A stretch of DNA of 64,000 nucleotides from Candidatus Soleaferrea massiliensis AP7 (GTDB lineage Bacteria; Bacillota; Clostridia; Oscillospirales; Ruminococcaceae): contig NZ_CCYH01000029.1 of assembly GCF_000820765.1 (NCBI RefSeq), forward strand, positions 62,001-126,000. The letters run 5' to 3'. Position 1 is the first letter of the stretch. The number at the start of each line of letters is the position of its first letter. The notes beneath the pieces are model-generated. The model was not told where the DNA came from, searched no databases, and worked only from the letters and a program-made list of their open reading frames with translations. Shown one piece after another: positions 14,717 to 22,600 of this stretch. Position numbers and translations under genes: made by a program.

Positions 14717-17700
14717 CTATGCGTTTAAGATCATCAGTTTGATATGCAGCAGGTCCAAGATGTTGATCCTGCCGTCGCCGTTCACATCGGCCAGGCGCTT
14801 CTGTTCATCGGTGAAGCCCTCATTCGTGAGGATATAAACCTTGACCTGAATCAGGTCCTGCAGTCCCAGAACGCCGTCCCCGGTCACGTCGCCCGGAAGC
14901 GGCGCGGGAACATTGGATACCTTCTGTACAAACACCTTGGAACCCGGCATTGCAAACCGGTAGACGCCTTCTTCTATCTTCTCAACGTCAATCGGGCTGC
15001 CGTTTTCATCGGATACGCTCAAGGTTTCCGTCTCTTCATCCAATCCTTCCACATAAAGGCTGACCGGTTCATTCTCATAATAGAATTTGAAGTCGACATG
15101 TGCCTGCAGATCGGACGCGTCGATCTCCACCGGATGATAGCTCTCCAATGCCGTTTTGTCGGCATCAAACAGATAGGTATGAAGCTCCATATACATCATA
15201 TCGCGCACAACACGTTCCAGCTGGTTTCTGGTCAGATCCCCGCTTTCCAGCGCGGCGGCGACGTCATGCGCCTGGTCATAGCTGCTTCCAATACCGGGCA
15301 TCTTCAGCGCGCTGCCTGCCTTGATCTCATCCAGCAGCGGAGCCAATGCGCCCCAGTCGGTCATGACCATGCCTTTGTATTCCCACTCGTCCCGCAGGAC
15401 GGTCTGCAGCAGGTCCTCGTGCATGGATGCCCACTTGCCGTTGATCTTGTTGTAAGAGGACATCACGCACCACGGATTGGAGGTGGAGATGGCGACTTCA
15501 AACGGTTTGAGGTAGATTTCCCGCATTGCGCGTTCCGAAACCATGCTGTCGCTGTTCTTGCGGTTGGTCTCGCTGTTGTTCGCCGAAAAATGCTTCAGCG
15601 TAGCGGACACGCCCTGCGACTGGATACCGTTGATCTGTGCGCCCGCCATGATGCCGGAGATGAACGGATCCTCCGAATAATATTCAAAGTTCCTGCCGCA
15701 TTTGGGGTCCCTGTGGATGTTGGTGCTTGGCGTCAGCATGATGGGTGAACCATGGTTGTTCAGCGAGTACTCAAGATACTGGGTAAGCACCTTCAATTCC
15801 CTTGCTTCCTTCGCCAATGCTTCTCCCGCGGCTTTCACCAGCTCCGGATTCCATGTGCAGGCCTGCATTGTTGCGCACGGCCATGCAGTGGACGTGTATT
15901 TATAGTTGCGGATGCCTGCCGGGCCATCGGAGGTCTGCAGCCTTGGGATGCCGTACGCGAGGTTCTCCATTGTGGTCGCCGTGATGCCGCCGTCCAGGAT
16001 TTCGCGGAAATCGCTGGTGCCGGAGCCATATGTGAGACGGATCAGCTCTTCATCGGTCAGCTGCGCGATAAACGCACTCATCAGGGATGGATCCTCAGCC
16101 ACATCCGAAAGCTTTATGATCCCTTCGGACTGCGCGGAAGCCGCGCCGTCTTTCACGGCGCTTGCCGCGGCGTTCGAAGAAGCGGACGCAGGTACGGGGG
16201 CGGCAGACGCGTCGTTCCAGATGGTGGTTTCATAGCTGGCAGGGCCCGTGCCGTCCAGCCTGCGCTGCAGCTGGTTTTCCTCATCCACAGGCTGGAAAAT
16301 CTTTGTCAGCTGCTGTGTCACCGTCAGTTCATCGACCGTATAGGAGCCTGCTGCCTGATTGTCCCGAACGGATTTTCCGACATAGATATCGTAGACGCCC
16401 GGTTCCAGCACATAGGCGGATTCTTTGCCGGTCTTTCCAATATCGTCGTAGCTCGCCATCTCATCGATATCAAAGGACATCGTGACGGTCTGAGATTCGC
16501 CGGGCGCTATCTCGCCGGTCTTCTGGAAGGCCGCCAGTTCCTTGCTCGCCTTTGGAAGAAGCCCGTCCGGAGCGCTGAAATAAACCTGTACGACCTCTTT
16601 TCCCGCCCGCTGTCCATTGTTTGTGACCTTCGCGGAAACATCGATGGTTCCTTTCGCTTCATTCGGCACAGCCTGGACATCCGAAATTGCAAAGTCCGTA
16701 TAGGACAGGCCGAAGCCAAACGGATAAACGACCTTTTCCGGGGCAAACGTCTCGAAATAACGGTAACCCACAAAAATATCCTCTTCATAGGACACATAGG
16801 AATTGCTTCCCACATTCTTATACGTGCCGGAGGACGGATAATCCTTAAAGCTGGTCACAAAGGTATCGGTCAGCCTGCCGGATGGATTGACGTCGCCGCA
16901 AAGCGCATCCGCGACTGCGATGCCGCCTTCCATGCCGGGCTGCCAGGCAAGCAGGATGGAATCGATCTTCCTGCCGGTGCTGCTGGATACGTTGGCGGCC
17001 CAGTTCAGATCCATGACGCCGCCGATATTCAGGACCAGCACGACCTTTTCAAACTTTTCAAGCGACGCTTCGATCAGCTCCTTCTCCCTTGCGCTGAACT
17101 GATACGAATTGGAGCCGGGATTGGTGTCGACATCGGAGCCCTCTCCCCAGCGTCTGGACAGGACGACAACCGCTGTGGCGTTTTCCTTTGCGGCCGCGGC
17201 GTCCATGAGCGGTTCCACCAGGCTGAATTCCGGCTCGTTGGTGGAGACGCTTCCGCCGTTGGTATAGTAATAGTTGTTGTAGAATTCGACCAAGGCATCA
17301 TCCAAACGGATCTTTCCGTCATAGGCCTTGTCCTGCAGGCCTTCCGGGATGGTGCGCACGAACGCGGATTCGACATCGCCGGAGCCGCTGCCGCCCTTCA
17401 CATAGCTCACCTGTCCCAGGCCAAGCAGCGCAACGTTCTCGCCGTTTTCCAGCGGCAGGACGTCGTCCTCGTTTTTCAGCAGCACAATGCCTTCCTGCGC
17501 GATCTCTCGGGACAGCCTGCTGTGTTCGTCGCTCTCATCGATCAGCTTCACCGTGATGTCCTTGGAAACAACATCCGGATGGGATTCGGAACGCGCCCGA
17601 AGCACCAGCTGGTCCGCTTCCTCGCTGAAGGGAACGGTCAGCACGCCGCTGCTGTCGATGCTGGCGCGGTTGCTGCCTTCCAGCTCCCAGGTGACAAAGG

Positions 17701-19144
17701 GGTTGCAGTTTTTATCGCCCAGCGCCTGCGCGAAAAACGTGGTCGATTTTCCCTTGACCGCTTCAAACGGCTCTTCGCCGACAACGTTGACCGCTGTAAC
17801 CGCCGCGTCCGGGTCGATGGTCAAACGCTCAAATTTCAGCAGGCTCAAATTGAACTGCGCCTTGAACTCGATGCGGATCACATGGTTGCCCGGAGCAAGG
17901 CGAAGGCCTACCGGGTCGGAGGACTTCCAGTTCTGCCAGCCGTCGGTTCCCGGACGGGAAAAATTGGACACCAGCTTTCCATCGATGTAGCACACATAGC
18001 TGATGGCGTTCTCAGCCGAGCCGGAACGCGCGACATGGGTGGTGAACAGAAACTCCCCGGCGGATTCCTCGGACAGGAAGAGATTGTACTCCATCCAGGC
18101 CCCGGCCATCGTTGAGCTGGGGTTCTTTCCGCTGCTGACCTCCGGATTGGAGCAGTTCTCCTGCCCGATGCCGCTGGAAGAAGAAGTGTAGTCCACCGCG
18201 TCGATCCGGATGGCGTCGCCCGTCATGGTGGAACGCTCCAGCTTAAACAGGCTGACGTTGCATTGCTTTGTCACGAGCATCTTGATGACATGCTTGCCGG
18301 GGGAAAGGGTGATTGCATAAGGGCCGTCGTTGACCCAGTTGAACCATCCGCCGGTGCCTGCCCGGTTGATATCCACCTTTCGTTCCCCGTCAACGAAGAA
18401 CTGCACGCCCACCAGATTCGCATTGGTGGTGGCGCGCGCCACATGGGCATACAAATCGTAACGGCCGGCCATCTCTTCAGAGACATACACGTCGAATTCA
18501 AACCAGTCCCCGGCGTACACCCCTTTGGGGATGGTTCCGATAACGGCCTCCGGGTCCTTGCTGTCCTCGAACTCCGAGTAGGACTTGTTTGCCCTGTCAT
18601 ATTCAATGATTTCGATCAGATTGGATTCCTCTATCGGCCTTGCTTCTATGTACCGCTCCAACTGAATCCAGCTCAGGTCAAAGGTACTGCCAAATTCAAT
18701 TTTTAAAATGTGCTCCCCTTTTTTCAGTTCCATCCTCTGAGGGGCTGTGGTGAACCATGGCACGCCTTCGCCGGAAGGGTCTCCTTCCGCCACCGTTAAT
18801 TGGGAAACATTGTCCACAAGGACATTCATGGTCGGTTTGTCACCGGCCGACTGCACCCGTGCGGAAAACGTATACGTTCCATCTTCCGGGACATTGATGT
18901 TAAATTCCAGCCAGCTGCCGTTCTGTGTGGGGCCGGCCATCTGTTCGTCTATCTTTTCCGCATCGGAATTGGCGATCAGGCCAACGCCTGCCGATGCCGC
19001 GGAAAATGCCGAGGAAGCAATCTGGCCCGGGAGCTGCGCCGCCGCGGCTTTCACCTCCAACGGACCCGGGTACGCAAACGCATGGATGACACTGGTTAAA
19101 GTCAGAATGACCGCCAGGACCATTGACACGAACTTCTTTGTCAT
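14717..19144 (-). CDS. GH3 beta-glucosidase-type enzyme with three CBM6-like modules and dockerin
   Basis: Secreted GH3 enzyme of 1475 residues. A GGAG site precedes the ATG and a clear signal peptide follows (FVSMVLAVILTLTSVIHAFA). Three CBM6-like carbohydrate-binding modules come first (about 45-165, 180-310 and 320-440), each with the WLEFN/WFEFDV/WMEYNL type strand and a closing LLKFERL-like strand. Then come an Ig-like domain (about 450-525), the GH3 C-domain (about 540-800), an Fn3-like domain (about 860-935) and the catalytic N-domain (about 1040-1310), with nucleophile D1263 in VMTDWG. As in the neighbouring GH3, the domain order is permuted. The C-terminal dockerin has two intact Ca loops (DVTGDG, DVNGDG). 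It is divergent from the GH2 gene at 19688. The exact substrate is not decided by sequence. Confidence 0.93.
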   Translation of the reverse strand: MTKKFVSMVLAVILTLTSVIHAFAYPGPLEVKAAAAQLPGQIASSAFSAASAGVGLIANSDAEKIDEQMAGPTQNGSWLEFNINVPEDGTYTFSARVQSAGDKPTMNVLVDNVSQLTVAEGDPSGEGVPWFTTAPQRMELKKGEHILKIEFGSTFDLSWIQLERYIEARPIEESNLIEIIEYDRANKSYSEFEDSKDPEAVIGTIPKGVYAGDWFEFDVYVSEEMAGRYDLYAHVARATTNANLVGVQFFVDGERKVDINRAGTGGWFNWVNDGPYAITLSPGKHVIKMLVTKQCNVSLFKLERSTMTGDAIRIDAVDYTSSSSGIGQENCSNPEVSSGKNPSSTMAGAWMEYNLFLSEESAGEFLFTTHVARSGSAENAISYVCYIDGKLVSNFSRPGTDGWQNWKSSDPVGLRLAPGNHVIRIEFKAQFNLSLLKFERLTIDPDAAVTAVNVVGEEPFEAVKGKSTTFFAQALGDKNCNPFVTWELEGSNRASIDSSGVLTVPFSEEADQLVLRARSESHPDVVSKDITVKLIDESDEHSRLSREIAQEGIVLLKNEDDVLPLENGENVALLGLGQVSYVKGGSGSGDVESAFVRTIPEGLQDKAYDGKIRLDDALVEFYNNYYYTNGGSVSTNEPEFSLVEPLMDAAAAKENATAVVVLSRRWGEGSDVDTNPGSNSYQFSAREKELIEASLEKFEKVVLVLNIGGVMDLNWAANVSSSTGRKIDSILLAWQPGMEGGIAVADALCGDVNPSGRLTDTFVTSFKDYPSSGTYKNVGSNSYVSYEEDIFVGYRYFETFAPEKVVYPFGFGLSYTDFAISDVQAVPNEAKGTIDVSAKVTNNGQRAGKEVVQVYFSAPDGLLPKASKELAAFQKTGEIAPGESQTVTMSFDIDEMASYDDIGKTGKESAYVLEPGVYDIYVGKSVRDNQAAGSYTVDELTVTQQLTKIFQPVDEENQLQRRLDGTGPASYETTIWNDASAAPVPASASSNAAASAVKDGAASAQSEGIIKLSDVAEDPSLMSAFIAQLTDEELIRLTYGSGTSDFREILDGGITATTMENLAYGIPRLQTSDGPAGIRNYKYTSTAWPCATMQACTWNPELVKAAGEALAKEARELKVLTQYLEYSLNNHGSPIMLTPSTNIHRDPKCGRNFEYYSEDPFISGIMAGAQINGIQSQGVSATLKHFSANNSETNRKNSDSMVSERAMREIYLKPFEVAISTSNPWCVMSSYNKINGKWASMHEDLLQTVLRDEWEYKGMVMTDWGALAPLLDEIKAGSALKMPGIGSSYDQAHDVAAALESGDLTRNQLERVVRDMMYMELHTYLFDADKTALESYHPVEIDASDLQAHVDFKFYYENEPVSLYVEGLDEETETLSVSDENGSPIDVEKIEEGVYRFAMPGSKVFVQKVSNVPAPLPGDVTGDGVLGLQDLIQVKVYILTNEGFTDEQKRLADVNGDGRINILDLLHIKLMILNA

Positions 19145-19687
19145 TTTTCCATCTCCTTTTTCTATTTATGATCGGGCGCTTCATGATGAAATCGATTCTT
19201 TTCCAAGATTTATATTGCCGCGTCAAATAATTTGTCATAATTTCCAGAAAAATATTCATTTTCATCACGAAGCAACATGAATTATATCATATAGCATTAA
19301 AAAAGTAAATAAAAAAACGTTTTCATTGTATAATTTACACTTTTATCATAATCATTTTTCCGTTTTCTGCAAAAATAAATCAAATTTATCTTTAATAAAA
19401 AAACGGCTTTTTCTAACCGATTCATCAAAAGCGGCCGAATATCTTTGTTCAATATACAAATTGATTTTCTGCATGTAATTTGATAACCTGATGATGTAAG
19501 CTGATATCCTTTGCCATCAGCGCCGGTGCCGGGATCAGAAGGGTTCGAAAGGAGGAAACACCGCGGAAAATGTCAAGCATTGCTTTGTTCCCTGCACGCG
19601 CAGAGCATTCCATAAAAGAAGGGATCCGCGCGCTGAGCATGCTGTATGCAATCCACAACACAATTTCTATTGAGAAAGGAGAAAACA
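19145..19687. other. Divergent promoter region between GH3 and GH2 genes
   Basis: About 540 bp, AT-rich in the left half, with no supported gene. It must carry the promoters of both the minus-strand GH3 and the plus-strand GH2 gene. It contains the CG-centred palindrome at 19312-19325. Short ORFs on both strands lack ribosome binding sites. Confidence 0.6.
19312..19325. promoter_or_regulatory. cre/LacI-like operator in divergent glycosidase promoter region
   Basis: AAAAAACGTTTTCA matches the catabolite-responsive element pattern (TGWAANCGNTNWCA) at 12 of 14 positions and is centred on CG. Read on the other strand it begins TGAAAACG. It sits between two divergent dockerin-glycosidase genes, so one factor could control both. 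Confidence 0.5.
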
Positions 19688-22600
19688 ATGAGAAAGAGAA
19701 AAGGGCTGTCGTTCTTTCTAGCGGCGGTGATGCTTCTGACCAGCATCGCCCTGCAGCCGCTGGCCGCTTCAGCCGAAGAAGATGCTGCCGCGATCGTGCT
19801 GGAAGACCCTCTTCGAAACCAATCCTTCAACAGCGACTGGAGATTTTACAAGACCACGGATTTTTCCGAGGATCACTCCGCACAGCATGCGGATGATTCC
19901 GATTGGGAAACCGTCGATCTGCCGCACGATTGGCTGATCGAGCAGGTCAAGGACCTCTATCAGACCTCCTGCGGATGGTACCGCAAAACCTTCTACATCC
20001 CGCAGGATAAGCGGGGCAAACGGATCAAAATCCGTTTTGACGGCGTCTACCAGGATTCCACCATCTATGTCAACGGCCGGGAAGCGGGCGGATGGGGCTA
20101 CGGCTACACCACCTTTGAGGTGGACATCACCGATTTTGTCCGCTATGGCAACGAGCCGAACAACATCACCGTGCGGGTGGACCACCGTTCCAGGAACACG
20201 AGATGGTACACCGGCGCGGGCATCTACCGCAACGTCTGGATCAGCTATCTGGAGGACACCCATGTCGACTTCAACGGCACCTATCTGAGCAACGACGGAA
20301 AAGGCGGCAATCTGGACATCAAAACCGAAATCCTGAACGAATCCAATGAGATGCGGGAAATCACGCTCCGGCAGACCGTTTACGACGCAGACGGCCGGCC
20401 GGTGGCGGAACAGCTCAGCGATCCGGTCAGTATCCCAGCTCGAGAGCAAAAAGCCGTTTCACAGGCGCTGAAGGTGGAAAACCCGCGCCTGTGGGGAATC
20501 GACGATCCGTACCTGTACCGGGTCAAAACCGAGATTCTGCGGCAGGGGCAGGTCGTCGACACGTACCAGAGCACGACCGGATTCCGATCCATCCGGGTGG
20601 ACCCGGACGAGGGCTTTTATCTGAACGACGCGTATATGAAGCTCAACGGCGTCTGCCTGCATCACGACCAGGGGGCGCTCGGCACCGCGATCAATCTAGC
20701 GGCGCAGCGCCGGGAACTGCGCATCATGAAGGAGATGGGCGTCAACGCCGTCCGCACCTCGCACAACATGCCCGCGCCGGAGTTTCTGCAGCTCTGCGAC
20801 GAGATGGGCATCATGGTGATGGTGGAGAGCTTCGACACCTGGTATGAGGGCAAGAACACCTATGACTACCACATCTTCTACGACGAATGGATTGAACGGG
20901 ATGTGCGCAGCTGGATTCGGCGGGACCGCAACCATCCTTCGGCGATCATGTGGTCGGTTGCGAACGAGATTCCCGAGATGCCCAACGACGGCGGTCCGGG
21001 CGGACGGGCCGAAACCGAGCTTCAGCGCATCAACGGCTGGATTCGCGAGGAGGACCCAAACGGCAACGCGCTGCTCACCTTCGCGACCAACGCGCTCGGC
21101 AACGCGAATACGCAGAATCTGGGCCAATACGAGCAGGCCGTCGGCATGAACTACGGCATCGGCTCCGCGGCGGGCATCCACAGCAGGCATCCGGGCTGGG
21201 CGATCTACGCTTCCGAATCCGCGTCGGCGGTGCGGTCCAGAGGCATCTACCATCCGCCCGCGGATGTGCCCGTCGCCAGCAATTCGGACGACCAGCAGGT
21301 CTCCAGCTACGACAACGCCAAGGTGCCGTGGGGCAACTTCGCGGAGGAGGCTTGGCGGTTCAACCGGGACAACAAGTGGTTCCTCGGCGAATTCGTCTGG
21401 ACCGGCTTCGACTATATCGGCGAGCCGGCGCCGTACGCCTCGAAAAACGCCTATTTCGGCATCGTCGATATGACCGGCATCCCGAAGGACATCTACTACT
21501 TCTATCAATCGGTCTGGACAGAGGAACCGATGGTGCATCTGCTGCCGCACTGGGACTGGAACGAGGGCGAAACCGTCTCGGTCTGGGCCTATTCCAACGC
21601 CGCATCGGTCGAGCTGTTTCTCAACGGGAACTCACTGGGCAGGCAGGCGGTCGATCTCAAGACCGCCGAGGTCATGCACTATGCCTGGGAGGTTCCATAC
21701 CAGCAGGGCGAGCTTGTCGCCATCGGCCGCGATGAAAACGGGAATGAAATCGCGCGCGACGCCGTTTCCTCCTTCTCCGACCCGGCTTCGCTGGTTCTGA
21801 ATCCCGACCGCGGCACGATCAAGGCGGATGGGAAGGACATCTCCTTTGTGGAGGTCAGCACGCGCGACGCGGATGGAAACTTCGTCGCGAACGCGACCAA
21901 CCGCGTCGAGATCAAGGTCGAGGGGGCCGGCGAGCTGGTCGCCTACGATAACGGCAGCTCCCCGGACAACGACTCGTTCCAGAGCGCCGCGAGAAGGCTC
22001 TTCTCCGGCAAGGCGATGGCGTACATCCGTTCGGACGGCACCGGCGGTCCAATCACGGTCACCGCATCCTCGCCGGGCCTTTCCCCCACGACCGTGACGC
22101 TCCATGCCGTGCATGAAAAACCGGTGCGGTCCATGGCGCTGGACGGCATCGACGGCATCCGGGACATCCATGAACCGGGCGGCACCCTGAAGATGGTTCC
22201 GGCGCTCTCCCCCGCTGTCCCGGACTTTGACAAGGTCTCCTACGCGGTCACTGAGCCGGATGGCTCCGCAACCGACAAAGCGTCCATCGACGAATACGGC
22301 GTGCTGAAAGCCAACAAGAACGGCACGGTGCGCGTGACGGCGACGGCCAGGGACGGTTCGGGCGTCTCCGCGTTCCGGGATGTCGAGATTTCCGGACAGG
22401 ACGGCTTCACACCAGTGTCCGCCATCACCATCAGCGGCGCGGACACGGTCGACCGGATGAACGGCAAGGCCGTGTTCACGGCGTCGGTCCAGCCGGCTCA
22501 AGCCTGCCAGGATATTGTCTGGAGCGTCTATGACGAATCCGGCAGCGCGGTCAGCCCCGCATCCATCAAGCAGGACGGCACGCTGATGGGCCTGCATGAC

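Noticed and set aside
15752-18115. 787-codon plus-strand ORF
   Set aside because: Antisense to the second GH3 gene; its His/Arg/Gly-rich composition is typical of a shadow frame.
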